A stretch of 64,000 nucleotides of DNA from Caulobacter segnis (lineage in GTDB: Bacteria; Pseudomonadota; Alphaproteobacteria; Caulobacterales; Caulobacteraceae). Positions 48,524 through 57,364 of the stretch are shown piece after piece. The notes under the pieces were generated by a model that was not told where the DNA came from, did not search any database, and worked only from the letters and a program-made list of their open reading frames with translations. The stretch's first letter is position 1. The number at the start of each line of letters is the position of its first letter. The DNA lies in the NCBI RefSeq assembly GCF_023935105.1, contig NZ_CP096040.1, positions 1,364,001 through 1,428,000 on the forward strand, given 5' to 3'. The position numbers were made by a program, and so were the translations under genes.

Positions 48524-50809
48524 CTACTTGCTTGCCGGCGAGACCGGCAGGCTTCGGGCCGCCAGGGTGACCTGGGCGGTGGTGGTCAGGGCCCGGGACG
48601 AGGCGCCCAGGGCGATGTCGTACTGGCCGGCCGCGATCGACCAGCCGTGAGCCTTCTCGTCCCAGGTGGCCAGCAGGCGCGGATCGACGCTGAGCGTCAC
48701 GCGCTGGGTCGCGCCGGGGGCTAGGGAGACCTTCTTGAAGCCGGCCAGGCGCTTGGGGGCTTCCCAGCCACCAGCCTTCGGGCCGACGTAGACCTGCGGC
48801 ACGTCCTTGCCGGCCCGAGCCCCAACGTTCTTGACGTCGAAGCTGACCGTGACCTTGTCGCCGGCCGCGCTGGCCGAGAGGTTCGAATAGGCGAACTTGG
48901 TGTAGGACAGGCCGTGGCCGAACGGGAACAGCGGCTCGATCTTCTTGAGGTCGTACCACTTGTAGCCGACGGCGGCGCCTTCGATGTCGTAGTTGGTGTC
49001 GAACAGCTCGCCCTCGGCCTTGCCGACCCCGTCCAGCGTCGGGCGCGGCAGGTCGGCCACGCTCTTGGGGAAGCTGACGGGCAGGCGGCCGGTCGCGTCG
49101 ACCTCGCCGGTCAGGACGCGGGCGATGGCCTCGCCGCCGGCCGTGCCCGGATACCAGGCCTCGACCACGGCGCCGACCTTGTCCAGCCACGGCATGACCA
49201 CCGGGCCGCCGGTCAGCAGCACCACGATGGTCTTCCTGTTGGCCGAGGCCACCGCGTCGATGGTGGCGTCCTGGTTCTTAGGCAGGTTCAGGTCCTTCAC
49301 GTCCCAGGACTCGGTGGTCCACTGGTCGGCGAAGACCAGAGCCAGCTCGCTCTCGGCGGCCAGTTTCGCGGCGCGCGCGGGATCGGTCCCGTCGTCATAG
49401 ACGACCTTGGCGTTCGGATAGCGGGCCTGCAGCGCCTTCAGCGGCGAGGACGGATAGTAGATCACCGGGCCGGGCCAGGTCGCCGGCTCCAGGCCCTTCA
49501 CCGCGCGGCCGCCGACCGGATAGACCTGGGACGAGCCGCCGCCCGAGATCACGCCGGCGTCGGCGTGGCCGCCGATCACCGCGATGGTCTTGGCGGTCTT
49601 GGCCAGGGGCAGCAGGTCGCCGTCGTTCTTGAGCAGAACAATGCCTTCCTCGGCGTCGGCCTGAGTGATCTTGGCGTGGGCGGCCAGGGTCGCGGCCGGC
49701 AGGTCCACCGGGCCGGGGCTGGCGACCGGATGATCCACAAGGCCGCTGGCGAACATGGCGCGCAGCACGCGGCGGGCCATGTCGTCGATACGCGCCTGGC
49801 TGACCTTGCCCGAAGCCAGATCGGCCTTCAGCGGCGCGCCGAAGAACGGCTGTTTATCGAAGGCCTCGCCGGCCGATTCCTGGTCGAGGCCGGCATTGGC
49901 GGCCTTGGCCGACGAGTGGTCGGCGCCCCAGTCCGACATCACGTAGCCCTTGTAGCCCCAGTCCTTCTTGAGGACGGTGTTCAACAGCCAGTCGTTCTCG
50001 CAGGCATAGGTCCCATTGACGCGATTGTAGGCGCACATCACCGAGTGCGGGTCCGACTGCTCGATGGCGAACTGAAAGGCCAGCAGGTCCGAGGTGCGGG
50101 CCGCCGCGTCGCCGATGTTGCTGCTGACCACGAAGCGGCCGGTCTCCTGGCCGTTCAGGGCGTAGTGCTTGATCGTCGAGATGATGTTGTTGGACTGGAT
50201 GCCCTTGATCTGGGCGGCGACCATCGCGCCGGCCAGCCAGGGATCCTCGCCGCTATATTCGAAGTTGCGGCCGTTGCGCGGCTCGCGCACCAGGTTCACG
50301 CCGCCGGCCAGCTGGACGTTGAAGCCCGAGTCGCGGGCCTCCTTGCCGATCATCGCGCCGCCCTTGAAGGCCAGTTCGGGGTTCCAGGTCGCGGTGGTGG
50401 CCATGCCCGAGGGCAGGGCGGTGCGCGCCCGCAGGTCCTGGTGGCTGCCTTGCGTGGCGACGCCGACGCCGGCGTCGGTCTGGTACTGGCCGGGGATGCC
50501 CAGGCGCGGCACGCCCGCGACGTAGCCGGCCGAGGCGTCCAGCGAGTCCGGATGGCGCGTGTACCTCGGCTTCATGTCCGAACCGAAGTAGCCGAAGATG
50601 ACCGTGAACTTCTCGTCGTTGGTCATCGCCTTCAGCACCAGGTCGGCGCGCTGGTCGGCGGAGAGCTTGGCGTTCAGCCACGGATGGGCGGGCTTGGTCG
50701 CGGCCGGTTTCTTGGCGGCCTGCGCCAGGGCCGGGGCGACGGTCAGCGCGGAAGCCGAGGCGCCGATCAGCAGGGCGAGCGACAGGCCCCGCCAGGTCGT
50801 TCCAGTCAT
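48524..50809 (-). CDS. Glycoside hydrolase family 3 beta-glucosidase (BglX-like), exported
   Basis: A 761-residue protein with a signal peptide (LSLALLIGASASALTVAPAL, cleavage near AQA). The GH3 nucleophile Asp is in GYVMSDWGADHSSAK. The N-terminal domain shows GVNLVREPRNGRNFEYSGED, and a C-terminal fibronectin-type III domain (VSFDVKNVGARAGKDVPQVY) completes the BglX architecture. It cleaves beta-glucosides in the periplasm. It lies downstream of the lacI-type gene on the same strand. Confidence 0.93.
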   Translation of the reverse strand: MTGTTWRGLSLALLIGASASALTVAPALAQAAKKPAATKPAHPWLNAKLSADQRADLVLKAMTNDEKFTVIFGYFGSDMKPRYTRHPDSLDASAGYVAGVPRLGIPGQYQTDAGVGVATQGSHQDLRARTALPSGMATTATWNPELAFKGGAMIGKEARDSGFNVQLAGGVNLVREPRNGRNFEYSGEDPWLAGAMVAAQIKGIQSNNIISTIKHYALNGQETGRFVVSSNIGDAAARTSDLLAFQFAIEQSDPHSVMCAYNRVNGTYACENDWLLNTVLKKDWGYKGYVMSDWGADHSSAKAANAGLDQESAGEAFDKQPFFGAPLKADLASGKVSQARIDDMARRVLRAMFASGLVDHPVASPGPVDLPAATLAAHAKITQADAEEGIVLLKNDGDLLPLAKTAKTIAVIGGHADAGVISGGGSSQVYPVGGRAVKGLEPATWPGPVIYYPSSPLKALQARYPNAKVVYDDGTDPARAAKLAAESELALVFADQWTTESWDVKDLNLPKNQDATIDAVASANRKTIVVLLTGGPVVMPWLDKVGAVVEAWYPGTAGGEAIARVLTGEVDATGRLPVSFPKSVADLPRPTLDGVGKAEGELFDTNYDIEGAAVGYKWYDLKKIEPLFPFGHGLSYTKFAYSNLSASAAGDKVTVSFDVKNVGARAGKDVPQVYVGPKAGGWEAPKRLAGFKKVSLAPGATQRVTLSVDPRLLATWDEKAHGWSIAAGQYDIALGASSRALTTTAQVTLAARSLPVSPASK

Positions 50810-50872
50810 GTTTCCTCCGTGGTCTTGTTCTTCAGCCCCCGCGCGGCTTCGGACCGCGTCGGGGGAGGGGTC

Positions 50873-51916
50873 TTAAGGTCGTCTCCGGGGCGGCGCGCCG
50901 CTCCGGGCTGGACCCGTGGACTCGCGCACCACCAGGCTGTGCTGCGCGAGGAAGGGGGTGTTGGTCTTGCCGGCGCCCTCGTTGGCGCTCCAGGCGGCGA
51001 AGGTCTGCATCGCGCGCAGGGCCATCTGCTCGAACGGCTGGCGGATGGTGGTCAGGGTCGGCCAGATGACGCCGGCGATCGGGGCGTCGTCGAAGCCGAC
51101 CACCGAGATGTCGTCGGGGATCCGCAGGCCCCGGCGCTGGGCCTCCATGCAGGTGGCGGCGGCCATGTCGTCGTTGGCGGCGAAGATGGCGGTCGGCGGC
51201 TCGTCGATGTCCAGCAGCGTCTGGGCCGCGTCGAGGCCGGTCTTGAAGGTGAACTCGCCCTGCACGATCAGCTCGGGCGACGGACGCGGCAGGCCGCGCG
51301 CGGCGTAGGCCTCGAAGAAGCCGTTGCGGCGGTGGGTGCTGGCGGCGTGGTCCGGATGGCCGGCGATGTGGCCGATGCGGGTGTGGCCCAGCGAGAACAG
51401 GTGCTCGACCACCTCGCGGGCGGCGGCGCGATCGTCCATGCCGATGGCCGGGAACTGCGGATCGGGCGTGGTGGGCGTGATCAGCACGCAGCGCACCTCG
51501 AGCTCGCGCATCAGCTCCTTCATCGGACCGAAGTCGCATTCGGGCGGCAGCAGGATCATCTCGCGGATGCCCCCGTCGCGGACGAAGGCGCGGACGCGGT
51601 CGGCCCAGCCGGGGATCGGCCCTTCGCTGAGATCGACCGACAGGTGGCGGCCGGTCTCGACGCAGGCCAGCAGCAGGGCGTGGTGGACGCGGGTGTGATA
51701 GCCGCCGGACGGGTCGCCCATCAGCACGCCGACCGAGCCGGAGCCTTGCGAGCGCAGGCTGCGGGCCACGGCGCTGGGCTGGTAGCCGAGGTCGTTCATG
51801 GCCGCGCGGACGCGATCGCGCGTCTTGGCGCTGACGCTGTCGTGATCGTTGAGAACGCGGGAGACGGTCTTGGGCGAAACGCCCGCCCGTTCGGCCACGT
51901 CGTTGATCGTCGTCAT
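50873..51916 (-). CDS. LacI-family transcriptional regulator
   Basis: A 347-residue regulator from ATG 51916. The N-terminal HTH is TINDVAERAGVSPKTVSRVL with hinge YQPSAVARSLRSQ. The sugar-binding domain includes TAIFAANDDMAAATCMEAQR and VVGFDDAPIAGVIWPTLTTI. It probably controls the adjacent glucosidase/dehydrogenase genes and the divergent TonB receptor in response to a glucoside. A LacI-like operator lies at 52309. Confidence 0.93.
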   Translation of the reverse strand: MTTINDVAERAGVSPKTVSRVLNDHDSVSAKTRDRVRAAMNDLGYQPSAVARSLRSQGSGSVGVLMGDPSGGYHTRVHHALLLACVETGRHLSVDLSEGPIPGWADRVRAFVRDGGIREMILLPPECDFGPMKELMRELEVRCVLITPTTPDPQFPAIGMDDRAAAREVVEHLFSLGHTRIGHIAGHPDHAASTHRRNGFFEAYAARGLPRPSPELIVQGEFTFKTGLDAAQTLLDIDEPPTAIFAANDDMAAATCMEAQRRGLRIPDDISVVGFDDAPIAGVIWPTLTTIRQPFEQMALRAMQTFAAWSANEGAGKTNTPFLAQHSLVVRESTGPARSGAPPRRRP

Positions 51917-52555
51917 CGGTCCCCGCACCCGCTCAACCGCCAAGCTTGCCGGCGCACCCCATCAGCGAAAGGCGGCGCCCGCAAGGCGGCGAACGCCTGA
52001 AGGCATAGTCCATGTTGTCCTGACTGTCATGTCCTCAGGACATAAATGGGTCAGAAAATATCGCTTATCGGGACAATTTAGGGACATTTTCGGAGCCGGA
52101 ATCGCGTGTTTCCTGAGCTCAGAATATCCACCTACGGTGACCGCGATACATTGTGGAGATCGTGCGAAGAGACCGGTACCATTTCTAAAAAAATCAATAA
52201 AAACAATGCAAAAGCGATCCGTTGCCTGCGCGCGAGGCGAGAGTTTGGGTCTTTCGGGCGCGCCAGGGGTTGAGTTTTGGGGCGCCGGAAGCCCTCGCGG
52301 TCCAGAAATGACAACGTTGACATTATTGTTGACTTGGCCGGGACATTTGACGAATGTGACGGCGTTCGATGAAGGCTGCGGGGCTGGAATCGGATGTCCA
52401 GGCGCCGGGGCCGCCGAAGGATTTGGACAGTCGCTGGACAGGCGGCCGGACAAAGCCAGCAAAGCCTCGACCGTTCCTTGACGACCGCCGGCAAGAGCGG
52501 CGGCACGGGGTGCGGACGGCAGGCCAATAAGAACGACTATTTGGGGAGCGAGGAA
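51917..52555. other. Intergenic regulatory region, lacI to TonB receptor
   Basis: 639 bases without a convincing gene, noticeably more AT-rich around 52,010-52,340 than its surroundings. It contains the operator-like palindrome at 52309 and a TTGACA at 52318-52323 without a clear -10. A long leader of about 200 bases precedes the receptor start. Confidence 0.6.
52309..52322. promoter_or_regulatory. LacI-family operator candidate
   Basis: TGACAACGTTGACA is a near-perfect palindrome with the central CpG typical of LacI-family operators. It overlaps a TTGACA -35-like hexamer, upstream of the TonB receptor and next to the lacI-type gene. Confidence 0.55.
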
Positions 52556-55500
52556 TTGTCACAGGAAGCAAGGAAAGCCGTGCTCAAGCGCGGCCTGACG
52601 CTGGCGCTGGTCGCCGGCGCGTCGCAACTGGCCCTGGCCAGCGGGGCCTTCGCCCAGGACGGCGGTAGCGACTCCGCCCAGGTCGAGGAAATCGTCGTCA
52701 CCGGGATCCGGGGCTCGCAGCTGAAGTCGGTCGACATCAAGCGCAAGCAGACCGCCATGGTCGACGCCATCTCGGCCGAGGACATCGGCAAGCTGCCGGA
52801 CATCACCATCGCCGACTCGCTGCAGCGCATCTCCGGCGTGCAGATTCAGCGCGACGCCGGCGAAGGCAAGACCGTCAACATCCGCGGCTTGGCCCAGGTC
52901 ATCACCCTGCTGAACGGCGAACAGTATCTCAGCGCCGGCAACATGGGCTCGGCCCAGCCGAACCTGCTGGACGTGCCCTCGCAGCTGATGAACCAGGTGC
53001 TGGTCTACAAGTCGACCGACCCGCGCAACGCGCTGTCGGGCATCTCGGGCACGCTGGACCTGCGCACGCGTCGACCGTTCCAGTTCGCCGACGGCTTCAG
53101 CATGGCTGGCGGGCTGGAAGGCCAGCGCGGCGACCGCACCAAGGAGAACGACTACCTCCTGAACGGTCTGGTCAACTGGCGTAACGACAATGTCGGCCTG
53201 ATGATCTCGGCCACCGGCAGCAAGTCGAACCTGGGTAATAACTCTTCGGGCGTCGTCGGCCTGTCGGGCAACAACGACTGGGGCGGCGCGGCGGCCAACA
53301 ACTGGGTCTCGCCGCACGGCTACGAAAGCTTCAACCGCGTCGTCGAGCGCAAGCGCCTGGGCGTGAACGCCTCGTTCGAAGCGCACATCGGCGAAGGCTT
53401 CACCCTGATCGCCGAGGGCTTCTACGCCAAGCTGGACGAGTACAACCGCGGCGCCGGCATCAACATCTCCAACCGCTGGGACGGCGGCGCCTTCGGCGTC
53501 TGGAACCAGCCCACCGTATTCCAGAACGCCGGGGTGGTGAACCCGTCGAACGGCCGTCCGTGGGTCGCCGTCGACGAGTACGACATCGACGCCTGGTGGG
53601 TGAACTCGTTCACCGTCAACCGAACGACCAAGTCGACCTCGAAGAACTACAACCTTGAGCTCAACTACGACAACGGCGGCAAGTTCACCTTCGAGGCCCG
53701 CGCCATCCGCGCCGACGGCCACCGTCTCAGCATGAACGGCCAGGTGCAGGGCGACCTCAGCAACTGGCAGTACGGGCCGGGCCGCTTCAACCTGTTCCGC
53801 GACGCCAACGACCGCACCCGCGGACCGTTCTATCCGAAGGGGATCTGCGACCAGTATCCGGCCGCGCAACGCTCGAACGCCGTCGTCGGCAGCGCCGGCG
53901 GCTGTTATCTGAACCCGAACCCGCTGGGCTACGGCCAGAACCCGCAACTGCACTACAACATCAGCGGCGACCATCCGGTGTGGAGCGGCTTCGACCGTCC
54001 GATCAGCGGCGGCCTGGGCGCGGGCAAGTCGCTCAAGGACTACATGGCCAACAAGGACAGCTACGCCGTCGCGGCGTTCTCGTCCGAGGGCAACAACGAA
54101 GTCGACTCGGACATGAACGTGTTCCGCGCCGACGGCCACTACAAGTTCGACGAGAAGCTGCTGGGCTTCATCACCAAGGTCGACGGCGGGGTGCGCTTCA
54201 GCGACCGCTCGGTCAGCGTCGAGCAGTTCCACCTGTTCTCCAGCTTCTACGGCGGCACGCCGGGCGCGGTGCAGATGGACGGCTCGCCGGTGCCGGCCTC
54301 AGGCTGCGAGGCCCAGTGGAAGGCCATCGACGTCGTGATGAACCAGGCCCAGTGCCAGGCGGGCGAGTTCGTGCCCGATCCGATCTCGGGCCTGCCGGTG
54401 TTCCAAGGTTATACGGTCAACCGGCCGACCAAGCTGTCGACCTATAACAACGTCATCTGGGTCGACGACCTGGGCGGCGTCACCTCGGGCATCCCTGGCT
54501 TCTGGACCGTCGACCCGCGCGACTTCGACAATGTCGAGGCCTTCCACAAGAAGGTGTTCGGCGGCGCGATCCGCGTCACGGTCCCGGGCCAGACCTACGA
54601 CGTGACCCTGAAGGAGGAGAGCGCCTATGGCGCGGCCAACTTCGAGATCGGGGCGCTGCACGGGGATGTCGGTCTGCACGTGATCCAGACCGAACTGACC
54701 GTGAAGCAGAACCTGACCGGCGACACCCGTAGCTATGGCGACACCAACGCCGACGCGGGCGACCAGGTCACCAAGCGCAAGTACACCGACTGGCTGCCGT
54801 CGGTGAACGCGGTCTACGACGTCAACGAGCACATCAAGCTGCGCGCCGCCTACGCCAAGACCATGCAGCCGCTGGACCTGGGCAGCTATGGCGGCGGCCT
54901 GAAGATCAACACCGCTGATTGCGGCTGCGCACAGAATATCCGCATCGTCACCAGCGCCAACGCCGACGGCAACCCGAACCTGAATCCATGGCGGGCCTCG
55001 AACTTCGACGTCGCCGCCGAGTACTATTTCGGCTCGGCCTCGATGCTGAACATCTCGGCCTTCAAGATGAAGATCGACAGCTTCGTCACCGGCGGCCAAA
55101 CGACCGGCCGCTTCCCCGACCAAGATGGCGTCATCCGCCGCACGGTCAACGTCTCCCTCCCGATCCAGGGCGACGGCGGTTCGGTCAAGGGCCTGGAAGT
55201 CGGCGCTAAGCTGGCCTTCAGCGACATCATCCCGGACATGGGCCTGCTGTCGAACTTCGGCGTTGACACCAACTACACCTACTCGCCCAGCCACGAGAGC
55301 CGCCTGGACCTGGAGAAGAAGGAGATCCCGTTCTTCGACAACTCCAAGCACCAGTTCAACCTGATCGGCTGGTACCAGGACGACAAGCTGCAGGCCCGCG
55401 TGGCCTACAACTACCGCACCGCGCGCCTGTCCGGCACGATGGGCGGCGGCACGGACAGCAACAACGTCTCCTACGTGATCCCGATCATGCAGAAGGCCAC

Positions 55501-55684
55501 GGGCTATGTGGACGTGAACGTCAGCTACAACGTCCGCGACAACGTCACGGTCTACTTCAACGGGTCGAACGTCACCGGCGAGATCGAGGATTACTACCTG
55601 CGCTTCGCCAAGGGTAAGACCCAGTACGCCAACCAGAACGAGTTCGAGCCCCGCTATACGCTGGGCGTCCGGGCTCGCTGGTAG
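52556..55684 (+). CDS. TonB-dependent outer membrane receptor
   Basis: A 1042-residue receptor. The start is TTG 52556 after GAGGAA, giving a signal peptide (LKRGLTLALVAGASQLALAS) cleaved near AFAQ. A TonB-box-like VEEIVVTGIRGSQ follows. The plug includes LPDITIADSLQRISGVQIQR and the barrel ends with a terminal Trp (LGVRARW). Long loops suggest a large substrate. In Caulobacterales such receptors import oligosaccharides; the neighbouring glucosidase, dehydrogenase and LacI support a glucoside. Confidence 0.93.
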   Translation: MSQEARKAVLKRGLTLALVAGASQLALASGAFAQDGGSDSAQVEEIVVTGIRGSQLKSVDIKRKQTAMVDAISAEDIGKLPDITIADSLQRISGVQIQRDAGEGKTVNIRGLAQVITLLNGEQYLSAGNMGSAQPNLLDVPSQLMNQVLVYKSTDPRNALSGISGTLDLRTRRPFQFADGFSMAGGLEGQRGDRTKENDYLLNGLVNWRNDNVGLMISATGSKSNLGNNSSGVVGLSGNNDWGGAAANNWVSPHGYESFNRVVERKRLGVNASFEAHIGEGFTLIAEGFYAKLDEYNRGAGINISNRWDGGAFGVWNQPTVFQNAGVVNPSNGRPWVAVDEYDIDAWWVNSFTVNRTTKSTSKNYNLELNYDNGGKFTFEARAIRADGHRLSMNGQVQGDLSNWQYGPGRFNLFRDANDRTRGPFYPKGICDQYPAAQRSNAVVGSAGGCYLNPNPLGYGQNPQLHYNISGDHPVWSGFDRPISGGLGAGKSLKDYMANKDSYAVAAFSSEGNNEVDSDMNVFRADGHYKFDEKLLGFITKVDGGVRFSDRSVSVEQFHLFSSFYGGTPGAVQMDGSPVPASGCEAQWKAIDVVMNQAQCQAGEFVPDPISGLPVFQGYTVNRPTKLSTYNNVIWVDDLGGVTSGIPGFWTVDPRDFDNVEAFHKKVFGGAIRVTVPGQTYDVTLKEESAYGAANFEIGALHGDVGLHVIQTELTVKQNLTGDTRSYGDTNADAGDQVTKRKYTDWLPSVNAVYDVNEHIKLRAAYAKTMQPLDLGSYGGGLKINTADCGCAQNIRIVTSANADGNPNLNPWRASNFDVAAEYYFGSASMLNISAFKMKIDSFVTGGQTTGRFPDQDGVIRRTVNVSLPIQGDGGSVKGLEVGAKLAFSDIIPDMGLLSNFGVDTNYTYSPSHESRLDLEKKEIPFFDNSKHQFNLIGWYQDDKLQARVAYNYRTARLSGTMGGGTDSNNVSYVIPIMQKATGYVDVNVSYNVRDNVTVYFNGSNVTGEIEDYYLRFAKGKTQYANQNEFEPRYTLGVRARW

Positions 55685-55703
55685 CCAATCCCTCTCCTCC
55701 TGC

Positions 55704-55737
55704 GGCCGCCGTGGAGTTCCACGGCGGCCATCTTTTC
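55704..55737 (+). terminator. Rho-independent terminator after the TonB receptor
   Basis: GGCCGCCGTGG and CCACGGCGGCC form an 11-bp stem with a 4-base loop, followed by ATCTTTTCT. Confidence 0.8.
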
Positions 55738-55832
55738 TGGGGGCGGGACCTGTCGGGCGCGGCGCCGAGCCGTTAGCCTGGACCAACCGGACGCCAGATC
55801 CGGGATGTGAAGACCTCTTGGGGAGCGGTCCG

Positions 55833-57353
55833 ATGCAGGACAACAGGATCCGCAAGCTCGTGATCGTCGGCGGTGGGACCGCCGGCTGGATGGCGGCCGC
55901 GGCGCTGCGCCGGCACTTCCAGGGCGGTCCTCTGGAGATCACCCTGGTCGAGAGCTCCGAGATCGGCACGATCGGGGTGGGCGAGGCGACCATCCCCACC
56001 ATCCGTGGCTTCTACCAGCAGCTGGGGCTGAGCGACATCGAGGTGATGCAGGCCACCCAGGCGACCTGCAAGCTGGGCATCCGCTTCAACGGCTGGACCC
56101 GAGAGGGCCAGTCTTTCATCCATCCGTTCGGCCTGTTCGGCCAGGACCTGCGAGGCGTCCCGTTCCATCACTATTGGCGCAAGCTGGCGCAGGCGGGCGA
56201 GCCGACCGACCTTCAGGACTACTCGCTGGGCGCGTCCCTGGCGGCCGCAGGCAAGTTCATGGCCCCGCCGCGCAACCCGACCTCCAGCCTTGGGATCTTC
56301 GATTGGGCCCTGCATTTCGACGCGGGGCTGTTCGCCCAGCTGATGCGCCGGGTGGCCGAGGACAACGGCGTGCGCCGGATCGACGCCAGGGTCACCCAGG
56401 TCAACCTGCGCCCCGAGGACGGCTTCGTCGCCTCGCTGGATCTGCACACCGGCGAGACGGTCGAGGGCGACCTCTTCATCGACTGCTCGGGCTTCCGGGG
56501 TCTCCTGATCGAGGAGGCCCTTGGGACCGGTTACGAGCCCTGGAACGACATGCTGTTCTGCGACCGCGCCTACGCCGTGCAGAGCGAGGGTGTCGGTGAT
56601 CCGGCGCCCTACACGGACGTCACCGCCCACAGCGCGGGCTGGCGCTGGCGCATCCCGCTGCAGCACCGCTACGGCAACGGCTATGTCTACTCCTCGCGCC
56701 ATATCAGCGACGAGGCCGCCCTGGCCGAGCTGAAGGCGGCCGTGCCCGATCCGTTGCTGTTCGAGCCGCGCCAGATCCGCTTCAACCCCGGCCGCCGCAA
56801 GCGGGTGTGGAACAAGAACGTCATCGCCCTGGGTCTGGCGTCAGGCTTCCTGGAGCCGCTGGAAAGCACCTCGATCGCCCTGATCGAGACGGGCATCGAC
56901 AAGATCAAGGCGCTGTTCCCGGACCGCGACTTCGCGCCCGAACTGATCGACGAGTTCAACGACTGGTCGCGGCGCGAGATGGAGCGGGTGCGCGACTTCA
57001 TCATCCTGCACTACTGGGCCAACAAGAGAGGCGACGCGGCCTTCTGGCGCGACTGCAACGCCATCACCCTGCCCGACACGCTCCAGCGCAAGGTGGACCT
57101 GTTCCGCCAGCGAGGCCACTTCGTCCGCTACCGCTGGGAGATGTTCCAGCCGGCCAGCTGGATGGCGATCTACGCCGGCTTCGAACTGCTGCCCGACATG
57201 GTCGACCCGGCGCTGGACGGCGTCGATCCCAAGTCACTCAGCGCGCCCCTGGCCGAAATGCGCAAGGCCATTCGCGAGGTGGTGGCTTCGGCCCCGCCGC
57301 ACGGCGCCTTTCTCGAACAGTACTGCCGTCCGGCCGCCATGGCCGCGCAGTAG
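55833..57353 (+). CDS. Flavin-dependent tryptophan-halogenase-family protein 1
   Basis: A 506-residue protein from ATG 55833. The FAD motif is IVGGGTAGWMAAA, and the catalytic Lys80 in CKLGIRFNGW aligns with Lys79 of PrnA. The halogenase WxWxIP motif is AGWRWRIPLQHR, and the FAD/chloride loop is GFLEPLESTSI. Classical members chlorinate or brominate Trp or indoles. Here it sits after a TonB receptor in a sugar locus, as in related Caulobacterales (for example the Brevundimonas enzyme BrvH). The substrate is unknown. Confidence 0.9.
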   Translation: MQDNRIRKLVIVGGGTAGWMAAAALRRHFQGGPLEITLVESSEIGTIGVGEATIPTIRGFYQQLGLSDIEVMQATQATCKLGIRFNGWTREGQSFIHPFGLFGQDLRGVPFHHYWRKLAQAGEPTDLQDYSLGASLAAAGKFMAPPRNPTSSLGIFDWALHFDAGLFAQLMRRVAEDNGVRRIDARVTQVNLRPEDGFVASLDLHTGETVEGDLFIDCSGFRGLLIEEALGTGYEPWNDMLFCDRAYAVQSEGVGDPAPYTDVTAHSAGWRWRIPLQHRYGNGYVYSSRHISDEAALAELKAAVPDPLLFEPRQIRFNPGRRKRVWNKNVIALGLASGFLEPLESTSIALIETGIDKIKALFPDRDFAPELIDEFNDWSRREMERVRDFIILHYWANKRGDAAFWRDCNAITLPDTLQRKVDLFRQRGHFVRYRWEMFQPASWMAIYAGFELLPDMVDPALDGVDPKSLSAPLAEMRKAIREVVASAPPHGAFLEQYCRPAAMAAQ

Positions 57354-57364
57354 GAATTGCGATC

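Noticed and set aside
48914..52000. 1028-codon open frame on the plus strand
   Set aside because: It covers the GH3 and LacI genes antisense and has no recognisable domains; both real genes have clear motifs.
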